A stretch of DNA of 11,609 nucleotides from Alphaproteobacteria bacterium (lineage in GTDB: Bacteria > Pseudomonadota > Alphaproteobacteria > UBA2136 > UBA6156). The notes below the pieces were generated by a model that was not told the DNA's origin, ran no database searches, and was given only the letters and a program-made list of their open reading frames with translations. Location: the NCBI GenBank assembly GCA_027489415.1, contig JAIXZU010000120.1:1-11609 (forward strand), given 5' to 3'. A program made the position numbers and the translations under genes. Within the stretch, counting starts at the first letter, position 1; the number at the start of each line of letters is the position of its first letter. Below are positions 1-6,764 of this stretch, piece by piece.

Positions 1-12
1 AAAAGCTAACGA

Positions 13-35
13 GGAGGGTGTATCCCACACCCTCC
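13..35 (+). promoter_or_regulatory. Perfect 9-bp hairpin in the leader of the first gene
   Basis: GGAGGGTGT (13-21) pairs perfectly with ACACCCTCC (27-35) around the 5-nt loop ATCCC. The hairpin ends 10 nt before the AGGAG ribosome binding site (45-49) of the gene starting at 58. It has no T-run after it, so it does not look like an intrinsic terminator. It could be a leader or mRNA-stability hairpin, or the edge of a palindromic repeat. A hairpin of similar composition and loop ends the window at 11588-11609. Confidence 0.5.
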
Positions 36-57
36 GGCACCATCAGGAGTAACAGCT

Positions 58-504
58 ATGCTGAACATCCCTCTCGCCCTCTTCGCCGCCATTTTCGGTG
101 TATTCTGCTTCGCAGCAATCTATGCGCGCAACGTCGGCCCCGTCTTCGGCCTGTCGTACGAACGCCTCGCCAATCCGGTCTTCAGCTTCGGCGCCATGCT
201 CGGTGTCCTGGCCTTCGCCAACACCATGGCACCTCCAGCCCTCGTCACGATTGGTGTGGTACTGGTTATCGCCGCATTCTCCTTGGCCGGCATGGTCATC
301 ATGCTGCGCCGGAACGACCGCAAGCACGCCAAGGTCTTCGAGCTCACCACCAACATCTTCCTCGGTGCCGGCGGTCTCATGAACATGGCCAACACGCCGG
401 TCGCCAGCGTGCCGTTCATCATCGTGATGTCGATCCTCATCGCCAGCCTGCTGGCAATGATCGCCCTTCGTCCGGTCAACCCCGTCGGCACCGCCGCCAT
501 CTAA
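58..504 (+). CDS. Small four-helix inner-membrane protein of unknown function
   Basis: I do not recognise a named family. The 148-residue product is almost entirely hydrophobic, with likely membrane helices at about residues 4-22, 42-57, 60-83 and 117-138. A basic cytoplasmic-type loop (RRNDRKHAK, 84-92) follows the third helix, and there is no cleavable signal peptide or Cys/His cluster. The ATG at 58 is supported by AGGAG at 45-49 with an 8-nt spacer. The gene stands alone: a perfect hairpin lies in its leader and a strong intrinsic terminator follows 7 nt after its TAA stop, so it is probably a monocistronic unit or the last gene of an operon running in from the left. The coding frame is real because the codons are strongly C-ending, as in the other + strand genes. 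Function cannot be inferred. Confidence 0.8.
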   Translation: MLNIPLALFAAIFGVFCFAAIYARNVGPVFGLSYERLANPVFSFGAMLGVLAFANTMAPPALVTIGVVLVIAAFSLAGMVIMLRRNDRKHAKVFELTTNIFLGAGGLMNMANTPVASVPFIIVMSILIASLLAMIALRPVNPVGTAAI

Positions 505-511
505 CCCCTCC

Positions 512-543
512 CCGCCGCAGCCCTAAAGCTGCGGCGGTTTTTT
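512..543 (+). terminator. Rho-independent terminator
   Basis: CCGCCGCAGC (512-521) and GCTGCGGCGG (528-537) form a perfect 10-bp GC-rich stem with a 6-nt CCTAAA loop, followed directly by TTTTTT (538-543). It lies 7 nt after the stop of the gene at 58-504. It is the only textbook intrinsic terminator I found in the window. Confidence 0.92.
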
Positions 544-619
544 AGTCACACCCCACCCGCCCAACACCGCCGCCATCCTTCCCATCCCGCCACCATGGCG
601 TAAACTGATGTCATTCAAC

Positions 620-627
620 AGGAAAGG
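620..627 (+). promoter_or_regulatory. Ribosome binding site deciding the start at 635
   Basis: AGGAAAGG at 620-627 lies 7 nt before the ATG at 635. An in-frame ATG at 608 lies upstream of this site and has no Shine-Dalgarno of its own, so the shorter start is preferred. Confidence 0.65.
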
Positions 628-634
628 TCCCACC

Positions 635-1336
635 ATGGCGCCCACCAAGAAACCGGCCCCCAAAGCCAAGCCTCAAGCCAAAACGGCTCTCAAACCAGCA
701 GCTAAAGCCGCGCAAAAACCAGTGGTGAAAACCGCGGCCAAACCAGCCGCCAAGTCCACGATGACCGTCTGGCCCGCCGAAACCCACACCCATGACCACG
801 ACCACAGCACCTGCTGCGGCCACTCCCACGCCCCCCAATCCTCCGGCCTCTGCTGCCTCACCTCCTGCTGTCCGGTGGCCAAACTGGTCTTCACCCGTAA
901 TTTCTGGGCCGCCAGCGTCGTCGCGTTCTTCATCATTTTCGCCACGGACTGGATTCTCCACGCACGCTTCCTGATGCAGGACTACGCCGAAACCTCCGCC
1001 ATCTGGCGCGCCGAAGGCGAAATCCGCAATAGCCTCATTTTCCTCAGCCAGGCTCTCACCGCCATGGCTTATGCCGCCATTATTCTCGGCCTCGGCTACG
1101 CCCATCGCTGGTTTGGCAGCTTTACCAGCGGCTTGCTGGCAGCCTCCCCCATGGCCATTGGCGCCCTCGCGGCCTACACCATTCTGCCTCTGGCCAGCCC
1201 GTATATTCCCACTGTCTGGGCCATCGCCGGTTTGCTCCAAGGCGGCCTCGCGGGTCTTGCCATCTGTGCCGCGCTGCATGTCTCACGGGCGCCGGAAGAA
1301 GGCTCCTGCTGCGGCAGCAAAGCCACCATGCACTAA
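635..1336 (+). CDS. Membrane protein with Lys/Ala/Pro-rich tail and His/Cys metal-binding-like cluster
   Basis: The 233-residue product (start at 635) has three parts. Residues 1-41 are a low-complexity K/A/P tail resembling histone H1-like or AlgP-like tails. Residues 51-80 hold a His/Asp/Cys cluster: HTHDHDH (51-57), CC at 60-61, HSH at 63-65, and further CC pairs at 73-74 and 78-79. The rest carries four likely membrane helices (about 91-107, 134-154, 162-186, 193-214), and another CC pair sits near the C-terminus (225-226). The TDWILHARFLMQDYAETSAIWR-like stretch around 104-125 resembles small uncharacterised four-helix membrane proteins, from memory only. The His/Cys cluster is typical of metal-binding or metal-sensing segments in transporters, so a metal-related role is possible but unproven. 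It ends 42 nt before the DUF374 gene and may be co-transcribed with the LPS genes. Confidence 0.8.
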   Translation: MAPTKKPAPKAKPQAKTALKPAAKAAQKPVVKTAAKPAAKSTMTVWPAETHTHDHDHSTCCGHSHAPQSSGLCCLTSCCPVAKLVFTRNFWAASVVAFFIIFATDWILHARFLMQDYAETSAIWRAEGEIRNSLIFLSQALTAMAYAAIILGLGYAHRWFGSFTSGLLAASPMAIGALAAYTILPLASPYIPTVWAIAGLLQGGLAGLAICAALHVSRAPEEGSCCGSKATMH

Positions 1337-1378
1337 AACACTTGCCGCCGCGCACTACGCAGGCTAAAGCCTAGGTCC

Positions 1379-2029
1379 ATGAAGCGCCTCCTGCGTCATC
1401 CCCGCGTCAACGCCTGCATGGCGGGCTTGGTGGCAGCCTACGGGCATCTGGTCTTTGCTACCTGCCGTATTCGCCTTGTCACGCCTGTGCCAACGGAAGT
1501 CAGCAAAGGTCCGGTCATTTTTGCCCTCTGGCATCAGCACATCTGCGCTGTGCCATTACTCGCCCGCCGCAATCCCGCCCCCCTGCTCGGCCTCATGTCC
1601 GCCAGTCGGGACGGCACCTTCACCCGAGCCCTCGCCCGCTACTTCAAAATAGGCGCCGTTGTTGGCTCCTCCAGCAAGGGCGCGGTCAGCGGCGCCCGTG
1701 GTCTTGTCGTGGCCGCCCGCAATGGCCACAGCCTGTTTATCACGCCGGACGGTCCGCGCGGCCCCGCAGGCGTCGCCAAACAAGGCGTTACCGAAATCGC
1801 CCGCCTCACCGGCCACCCCGTCATTCCCTGTGCAGGCTGGCCCTCGCGCGGGCATACGTTTGGCAGCTGGGATTCCTTCCGTCTGCCCTATCCCTTCACC
1901 ACCTTCTATCTCGCTTACGGCGCGCCTCTGGAAACCCTCACCCCCGAGGCCCTGCAAACCGCATTGCATACGCTCAACCCGCAGGCATGTGGCACGACGC
2001 CGCTTGCAACCCGCACACCAAAACTCTAG
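1379..2029 (+). CDS. DUF374 family lysophospholipid/lipid A acyltransferase-like protein
   Basis: The 216-residue protein matches the DUF374 acyltransferase family. Visible landmarks are FALWHQH (48-54), SASRDG (74-79), GSSSKGA (96-102), the highly typical TPDGPRGP (122-129) and WDSFRLPYPF (164-173). The family belongs to the wider LPLAT/PlsC-like fold. One studied group of DUF374 proteins (LpxJ of Campylobacter and Helicobacter) adds a secondary acyl chain to lipid A. By position, 12 nt upstream of waaA and next to lpxK, a lipid A or envelope acyl transfer role is likely here, at the inner face of the inner membrane; the acyl donor and site are unknown. Start at 1379: a weak AGG lies only 3 nt upstream, preceded by a small AGGC/GCCT hairpin (1361-1372). 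The length is normal for the family. Confidence 0.9.
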   Translation: MKRLLRHPRVNACMAGLVAAYGHLVFATCRIRLVTPVPTEVSKGPVIFALWHQHICAVPLLARRNPAPLLGLMSASRDGTFTRALARYFKIGAVVGSSSKGAVSGARGLVVAARNGHSLFITPDGPRGPAGVAKQGVTEIARLTGHPVIPCAGWPSRGHTFGSWDSFRLPYPFTTFYLAYGAPLETLTPEALQTALHTLNPQACGTTPLATRTPKL

Positions 2030-2041
2030 GTTACCCCCATC

Positions 2042-3322
2042 ATGCATCTCTGGATCTACCGTCTCCTCAAGGCTCTTCTCTTTCCCGTCATCTTCCTGAT
2101 TGTCGCCTGGCGCGCCTTCCGTGGCCGCGAGGACCGCGACAACTTCCCCGAGCGCCGCGGTATCGCCTCAGCAGCCCGCCCACAAGGCCCGCTGCTTTGG
2201 GTTCACGGCGCCAGCGTCGGTGAAGTCATCAGCACGCAGCCGGTGCTGCGCGCCCTGCGTAAATCCCGCCCGGACCTCAACCTGCTCCTCACCACCGGCA
2301 CCACCAACGGCCGCAAGATGCTCGACAAAATCTCCGGCAACCTCCCCGGCACCGGCACCACCATCGTCCAGTACGCACCACTGGACACCATGGGCGCCAC
2401 CACCAGCTTCATCAAACACTGGCAACCCTCCATCAGCGTGTTTACGGAATCCGACTTCTGGCCGGAGCTCCTCTCCAAAGCCCCCGTCCCCGTACTCTTG
2501 AATGGCCGGATCTCCGACCGCTCATGGCCACGCTACCAGCGCTGGGCTTGGTTCTTCCGCCCGCTCATCAGCCGCTTCGGTCTGGTCCTCGCCCAACGCC
2601 AGACGGACGCCGACCGCATCAGTGCCCTCGGCGCCAAAAACGTCGTCGTCAGCGGCAACTTGAAATTCGATGCCGACCAACTGCCGGTGGACCCCGCCCA
2701 ACTCGAAAAATTCCAGCAAGCCCTCCAAGGCCGTCCCGTTCTGGTCGCAGGCAGCACCCACCCGGGGGAAGAAGGCATGCTGGCCGAAATCCACGCTTCG
2801 CTCAAACCATCAGTGCCCGGCTTGCTCACCATCATCGTGCCCCGCCACCCCCACCGCGGCACGCAGGCAGCCAACGAGGTCGCCCGTCACACCAAAGCCG
2901 TCAAACGTCGCGGCCTCGGCGAAATGCCCGTCCTCGGCGGCAACCGCCACACGGATATCTTTATCGCGGACTCTCTCGGCGAACTCGGCCTCTGGTACCG
3001 CCTCGCCACCGTCGCCATCATCGGCGGCAGCCTCGTGCGCCACGGCGGCCATAATCCATTGGAATCTCTCAAACTCGGCATTCCCACCTTCACCGGCCCG
3101 CACATGTATAATTTTCAGGACATGATCCCCACCCTCACCTCGTCCGGCCTCCTCACCATCGCACCGGATACCCAAACCCTCACCCGCACGCTGCAGCGCC
3201 TCTTCACCACGCCGGAGGAACTCGCCGCCTCTCAGGCCCATATCACCAGCACCATGCCCACCTTCACCGGCCCGTCGGACACTGCCGCCGCCAAAATCCT
3301 CGCCCTCATCCCCACCACCTAA
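2042..3322 (+). CDS. waaA: 3-deoxy-D-manno-octulosonic acid (Kdo) transferase
   Basis: WaaA (KdtA) transfers Kdo from CMP-Kdo onto the lipid A precursor, the first step of inner-core LPS assembly, at the cytoplasmic face of the inner membrane. The 426-residue length is normal. Seen in order: an N-terminal membrane anchor (about 6-24), HGASVGE (55-61) whose final Glu61 aligns with the catalytic base of the family, ESDFWPEL (136-143; many homologues read ETE-WPN), GNLKFD (205-210), AGSTHPGEE (236-244), PRHPHR (267-272) and the nucleotide-sugar site GGSLVRHGGHNPLE (328-341). The fold is GT-B (family GT30). Whether the enzyme adds one or two Kdo units cannot be read from sequence. It lies 12 nt after the DUF374 gene and 138 nt before lpxK. 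No strong Shine-Dalgarno is visible; translation may be coupled to the preceding stop. Confidence 0.97.
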   Translation: MHLWIYRLLKALLFPVIFLIVAWRAFRGREDRDNFPERRGIASAARPQGPLLWVHGASVGEVISTQPVLRALRKSRPDLNLLLTTGTTNGRKMLDKISGNLPGTGTTIVQYAPLDTMGATTSFIKHWQPSISVFTESDFWPELLSKAPVPVLLNGRISDRSWPRYQRWAWFFRPLISRFGLVLAQRQTDADRISALGAKNVVVSGNLKFDADQLPVDPAQLEKFQQALQGRPVLVAGSTHPGEEGMLAEIHASLKPSVPGLLTIIVPRHPHRGTQAANEVARHTKAVKRRGLGEMPVLGGNRHTDIFIADSLGELGLWYRLATVAIIGGSLVRHGGHNPLESLKLGIPTFTGPHMYNFQDMIPTLTSSGLLTIAPDTQTLTRTLQRLFTTPEELAASQAHITSTMPTFTGPSDTAAAKILALIPTT

Positions 3323-3460
3323 CACCGTCATACCTTTCGGTAGCTTAGCAAATCACGGTGTGGTGAAACCGCAGCAAAGCTGCCGCATGGGGCCTGCTGT
3401 TCAACCTTAGGCGCGTCAAAAGCACTGGACACCAAACACCAAAACACTCAACACTGGGCC
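3323..3460 (+). other. waaA-lpxK intergenic gap with several small inverted repeats
   Basis: This 138-bp gap has no open frame of note. It contains CACCGT (3323-3328) facing ACGGTG (3355-3360), inside which TACC-TTTC-GGTA (3331-3342) can fold, then GCAGC-AAA-GCTGC (3371-3383). None is followed by a T-run, so I see no intrinsic terminator. No clear Shine-Dalgarno precedes the lpxK ATG. An lpxK promoter could lie here, but I cannot identify one with confidence. Confidence 0.35.
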
Positions 3461-4477
3461 ATGCTCGCGCCCAAATTCTGGTATCAGCCACGCCCCACGC
3501 TCACCGCCTATGCGCTGTGGCCCTTGGCAATGGCTTATGCCGGTATCGCAGCGCTCAACGGCCGCCTACGCGCCTATCGCCCGTATTACGCTGGTGTCCC
3601 CGTCATCAGTGTCGGTAATCTGGTGATTGGCGGCGCAGGGAAAACACCGGTCGTCCAGTGGCTGGCCAGCTATTATGCCGCCCGTGGCCATCAGGTCGCC
3701 ATCGTCAGCCGTGGCTATGGCGGTCAGTCCGCGACCCCGTTCCAGGTCAATCCCCGCCTGCACACGGCGGAAGAAGTGGGGGACGAACCCCTCGCCCTCG
3801 CAACCCATTTCAGCAACCAGTCCGTCGCGGTCTGGGTCGGCCACAACCGCCCCGCCGTGGTCCGCCGCGCCGAACAGGCAGGCACGACCCTGATCATCCT
3901 CGACGACGGCTTCCAACGACGCGACGTCGCCCGCGACGCCGATATCCTCGTCCTCAACGGCGCCATGCTCCACACCGGCGGCTCGGTCTGGGGTAACGGC
4001 CTGCCACTCCCGGCCGGTCCGCTGCGCGAAACATTATCCAACCGCAGCCGCGCCCATTTCGGTATTGTCCTGAACGAACCCGCGCCCGCCAGCCCGCTGG
4101 ACCGTCTCCCCTACTACGGCCTCCCCACCTACCGCCTCACCACCCAACCCACCGAAGCCAGCCTCGCCCCCCTGCGCGGCCAGCCGGTTGTCGCGTTCGC
4201 GGGCCTCGCCCACCCCGAAAAATTCATGCAAACCCTCGCCAGCAACAAAATCCAGCTCGCCGCCGCCATTGCGTTCCCGGACCATCATACCTACACCGCG
4301 ACCAATCTCACCTACCTGAAAAACCGCGCAACCGAAGCCAAAGCCGTCCTCGCCACCACCACGAAGGACGCCGTCAAACTCCCCCCCGGCTTCGCCCACG
4401 TGGTGGAACTCACCCTCGGCGGCCCGGCCAGAACGGACCTCCTCACCGAGCTCAACACCCGCCTCTTATCCGCCTAA
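3461..4477 (+). CDS. lpxK: Tetraacyldisaccharide 4'-kinase
   Basis: LpxK uses ATP to phosphorylate the 4' position of the tetraacyldisaccharide-1-phosphate precursor, giving lipid IVA, the acceptor for WaaA. The 338-residue product has the family's features: a membrane-associated N-terminal helix (about 13-34), the P-loop in VGNLVIGGAGKTP (51-63), SRGYGG (83-88), GDEP (107-110), LDDGFQ (147-152) with the double Asp of the active site, and LPAGPLRE (183-190). The ATG at 3461 is chosen because MLAPKFWYQP is the usual opening of the family; there is no good Shine-Dalgarno. Length is normal. The gene ends 18 nt before the first copy of the structured repeat and converges on the gene ending at 4716. 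Confidence 0.97.
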   Translation: MLAPKFWYQPRPTLTAYALWPLAMAYAGIAALNGRLRAYRPYYAGVPVISVGNLVIGGAGKTPVVQWLASYYAARGHQVAIVSRGYGGQSATPFQVNPRLHTAEEVGDEPLALATHFSNQSVAVWVGHNRPAVVRRAEQAGTTLIILDDGFQRRDVARDADILVLNGAMLHTGGSVWGNGLPLPAGPLRETLSNRSRAHFGIVLNEPAPASPLDRLPYYGLPTYRLTTQPTEASLAPLRGQPVVAFAGLAHPEKFMQTLASNKIQLAAAIAFPDHHTYTATNLTYLKNRATEAKAVLATTTKDAVKLPPGFAHVVELTLGGPARTDLLTELNTRLLSA

Positions 4478-4495
4478 AACATAACAATACCATCA

Positions 4496-4706
4496 CGCGC
4501 AGCGTTCCACTTGGCGCGGCGCATGGCCGCAAGGCCATTGCTCCCAAAGCGCCAACCCCGATGCGGGAGCATCAATGCCGCAGGCATAAGCCCCCGCGCA
4601 CGTGGCTGAAACGGTCATCCGGGTAATGTTTTGGCGGGTCGCCGAATACATAAGAAGTATTTCAGACCCGCCAAAACTTATCCGGTGGCCGTTTCAGCCC
4701 GTGCCC
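4496..4706. repeat. Structured intergenic repeat, copy 1
   Basis: This ~211-bp element is about 91% identical to copy 2 at 9365-9576 (about 18 differences by hand count). It holds three foldable parts. Part A: TTGGCGC (4511-4517) with GCGCCAA (4549-4555), enclosing ATGGCC-GCAA-GGCCAT (4523-4538), a perfect stem with a GNRA tetraloop. Part B: GCGGG (4563-4567) with CCCGC (4593-4597), enclosing ATGCC-GCA-GGCAT (4575-4587). Part C is a ~107-nt hairpin: GCACG/CGTGC (4598-4602, 4700-4704), GGCTGAAACGG/CCGTTTCAGCC (4604-4614, 4689-4699), CCGGGTAA/TTATCCGG (4619-4626, 4678-4685), TTTTGGCGGGTC/GACCCGCCAAAA (4629-4640, 4665-4676) and AATAC/GTATT (4645-4661). It contains no protein and no transposase. 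It may be a MITE-like repeat or a structured RNA; strand is unknown. Confidence 0.9.
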
Positions 4707-4715
4707 CCAATCAGG

Positions 4716-5129
4716 CTACACATCAGCCGTCGCATGCCAGAAGTACTGAAGAACTTTATCCAGCGCAAACAACAGCACACCCGCCACCGCCGCCAGAATC
4801 CAATAACTCATCGGCGCATCACCCACATAAGCCCCAATCGCCACGCCGAACGCCGCGGGCCACAACTTGGAAAGCGCCATCCCAAGTCCCAACAAAACTC
4901 CCAGCCGCAAACCGTCCATCACCCCGCCACTGGCAATCCCTAGCAGCAATCCGCCACACACATGGGCAATCGCCCAGAATACCGGCATGAACGCCACCAT
5001 TGCGCCCACGCCGTAATACACGTACGGGTGAATCTCAAACCCATAGCCATTGCCACCGTCATGGTAATAGTTGGCCGCCAGTGCCGCTACCAGCAGCATT
5101 ACGGTTATGTTCATCAGCCAGCGCAGCAT
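4716..5129 (-). CDS. Small membrane protein of unknown function
   Basis: The 137-residue protein is hydrophobic, with likely helices at about 5-20, 37-58, 72-98 (glycine-rich, LRLGVLLGLGMALSK) and 106-126. I recognise no named family, and no catalytic or metal-binding motif is visible. The chosen ATG at 5129 has GAGG 9 nt upstream on its strand; an alternative in-frame ATG is at 5114. It follows the M23 endopeptidase gene by 19 nt and is probably the last gene of the M16-xseA-M23 transcript. Its TAG stop lies 9 nt from the structured repeat copy 1, which separates it from the convergent lpxK. Function cannot be inferred; co-transcription with a periplasmic wall hydrolase hints at, but does not show, an envelope role. 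Confidence 0.75.
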   Translation of the reverse strand: MLRWLMNITVMLLVAALAANYYHDGGNGYGFEIHPYVYYGVGAMVAFMPVFWAIAHVCGGLLLGIASGGVMDGLRLGVLLGLGMALSKLWPAAFGVAIGAYVGDAPMSYWILAAVAGVLLFALDKVLQYFWHATADV

Positions 5130-5148
5130 CGGGTAAAACCTCGTTCGG

Positions 5149-5973
5149 TTATTGAGTCACCCACAAGATAGGGTCAATCGCAACATTTTGCCAGTAGGCG
5201 CCCCAGTGGAGGTGCGGCCCGCTGCTCCGCCCCGTGGTCCCCACCTTGCCAATCAGCTGGCCCGCCGTCACCTTGTCTCCCACCTTCACGTCCATGCTGT
5301 CCAGGTGCGCATACACCGTGGTCACGGCGCCACCATGGTCCAGCATAATCAGGTTGCCGCTCATAAACGTATCCCTCGCCAGCCGCACAATCCCATCCGC
5401 CGGGGCATATACGGGCGTTCCAGTCTTGGCCGCAAGGTCATGGCCTTTGTGCCAGCTGCGCTCTTGGCCGTTGTAGGTGCGGCGGCTGCCGTACACACCG
5501 CTGGTCGGGCCTTCTACCGGCAACTTGAATCCCTCCATAAACCCCACGCGCCAGCTAGCCGCTTCCACCGCCTTGGCGCGTGCCGCCTTGGTGGCCTTGG
5601 CATCCTCTTCGGTACGCTTTGTTTCCTCGGGGCTTGGGTCAACGGTTTTGGGCGGTATGCCTTTCACGTTCTGGGTTTTGAACGTCCGCGCGGCAATGGT
5701 CAGGGTCTTGGTCGCACACGCCCCACTGTCAGCACACACTTTCAATTCCGCACGGGGCTTCTGGTTACGGTCAAAGCCCAGCACCAGTTCACCTTTTGGG
5801 CCAACCCATACCGGTGCCCCATCCAGCGTCGCCTCACTCCCCGCAGGCACCTTCGCCACATAAAAACCACCTTGTACCAGCTTGCTGCGCACCACGGTAA
5901 TCTCCGGCACCGCCGCCCACAGCTGGCTCACCATCAGCAGCCCACCAAACACGCTTAAAACCATCTTTCTCAT
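5149..5973 (-). CDS. Secreted M23 (LytM-type) peptidoglycan endopeptidase
   Basis: Proteins of peptidase family M23 cleave peptide cross-links in peptidoglycan with a single zinc ion. The 274-residue product starts with a signal peptide (about 1-21, cleavage near LWA-A), so it acts in the periplasm. An N-terminal beta-rich domain (about 25-95) is followed by a charged Lys/Glu/Ala linker (about 110-140). The catalytic domain (about 155-270) has all expected residues: H175 and D179 in WHKGHD, H222 in YAHLD, and H254 and H256 in GPHLHWG. It therefore looks active rather than an EnvC-like activator. The start at 5973 overlaps the xseA stop as ATGA and has AAGGGTGAG upstream on its strand. The pair M23 plus xseA suggests simple operon packing rather than a shared pathway. 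Confidence 0.93.
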   Translation of the reverse strand: MRKMVLSVFGGLLMVSQLWAAVPEITVVRSKLVQGGFYVAKVPAGSEATLDGAPVWVGPKGELVLGFDRNQKPRAELKVCADSGACATKTLTIAARTFKTQNVKGIPPKTVDPSPEETKRTEEDAKATKAARAKAVEAASWRVGFMEGFKLPVEGPTSGVYGSRRTYNGQERSWHKGHDLAAKTGTPVYAPADGIVRLARDTFMSGNLIMLDHGGAVTTVYAHLDSMDVKVGDKVTAGQLIGKVGTTGRSSGPHLHWGAYWQNVAIDPILWVTQ

Positions 5974-6755
5974 CGCAGCTCACCCTTTCTTGTTCCATCC
6001 TTGAAATGCACGTCAATCGCCCCAGCTTCCGCCTCAGCACTACGCACCGGCACCCCGTCCCGGGTCAGGTAAACGTAACCTTTCGCCAGGGCCGCGTCGG
6101 GGGAATTCGCCACCAGCACGCGGCTCATCGTCTCAAGCTTGTCGCGCAGGGCCTGCAGCCGCTGCGGCATCAGCCGCTTCACGCGTTCTTCCAGCTCCGC
6201 CAAACGCTGTCCCGCCTGCATCACCTGCCGTCTCGGGTCAGGTAGTAACCGCTGCAGATACTCCAGCTTGCGCCGCTGGCCGTCAATCTGGGTCGTCACC
6301 GCCTGCCGCAACCGCCGCTGGGTTAGGGTCAACCCGTAAATCAGGTCATCGCGTACCGGCACCACCATTTCCGCCGCTGCACTAGGGGTTGGCGCGCGCA
6401 CGTCCGCCGCAAAATCACACAGGGTCATGTCAGGCTCATGCCCCACCCCGCTCACCACCGGTATGGCACTGCCCGCCACCGCCCGCACCACAATCTCGGC
6501 ATTGAACGGCATCAGGTCCTCAAAACTGCCCCCGCCCCGCGCCACAATCAGCACATCGGGGCGCTGCGCGTCAGGCAGGGCATTAAACCCCTCAATCGCC
6601 GCCGCAATCTGTCCAGCCGCCGCAGGCCCCTGCACTGCCACCGGCCACAGCATCACGTCGCGCGGGCAGCGGTCGGCAATCCGGTGCAACATGTCCTGAA
6701 TCACCGCGCCGGTCGGGCTGGTCACAATCCCGATTTTTCGCGGCAGGTAAGGCAA
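5970..6755 (-). CDS. xseA: Exodeoxyribonuclease VII large subunit, catalytic part downstream of an in-frame stop
   Basis: XseA with XseB degrades single-stranded DNA from either end. This open stretch holds the whole catalytic and C-terminal part: KIGIVTSPTGAVIQD (7-21), VARGGGSFEDL (71-81), GVGHEPDMTLCDFAADVRAP (103-122), a long charged coiled coil (about 135-215) that would bind XseB subunits, and the closing domain with SPDAALAKGY. It is in the same frame as the upstream part at 6765-7196, separated only by TAA and three codons (Lys-Arg-Ala). TTG at 6755 is the first possible restart, 9 nt after the stop, with no clear Shine-Dalgarno. The product may be made by re-initiation, or the gene may be a fresh pseudogene. 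No second lesion is seen over its 261 codons. Its TGA stop overlaps the M23 start. Confidence 0.85.
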   Translation of the reverse strand: MPYLPRKIGIVTSPTGAVIQDMLHRIADRCPRDVMLWPVAVQGPAAAGQIAAAIEGFNALPDAQRPDVLIVARGGGSFEDLMPFNAEIVVRAVAGSAIPVVSGVGHEPDMTLCDFAADVRAPTPSAAAEMVVPVRDDLIYGLTLTQRRLRQAVTTQIDGQRRKLEYLQRLLPDPRRQVMQAGQRLAELEERVKRLMPQRLQALRDKLETMSRVLVANSPDAALAKGYVYLTRDGVPVRSAEAEAGAIDVHFKDGTRKGELR

Positions 6756-6764
6756 CGCCCGCTT

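Noticed and set aside
4629..4676. Hairpin TTTTGGCGGG...CCCGCCAAAA as a bidirectional intrinsic terminator
   Set aside because: The T-run comes before and the A-run after the stem on both strands, the reverse of what an intrinsic terminator needs; both belong to the stem itself.
4602..4943. Open frames starting inside repeat copy 1 and running on the + strand
   Set aside because: They run antisense through the small membrane gene, have no ribosome binding site, and are not preserved in repeat copy 2.
5152..5958. Long open frame on the + strand opposite the M23 gene
   Set aside because: Arg/His/Pro-rich product with no recognisable domain; the opposite strand encodes a complete zinc endopeptidase with signal peptide.
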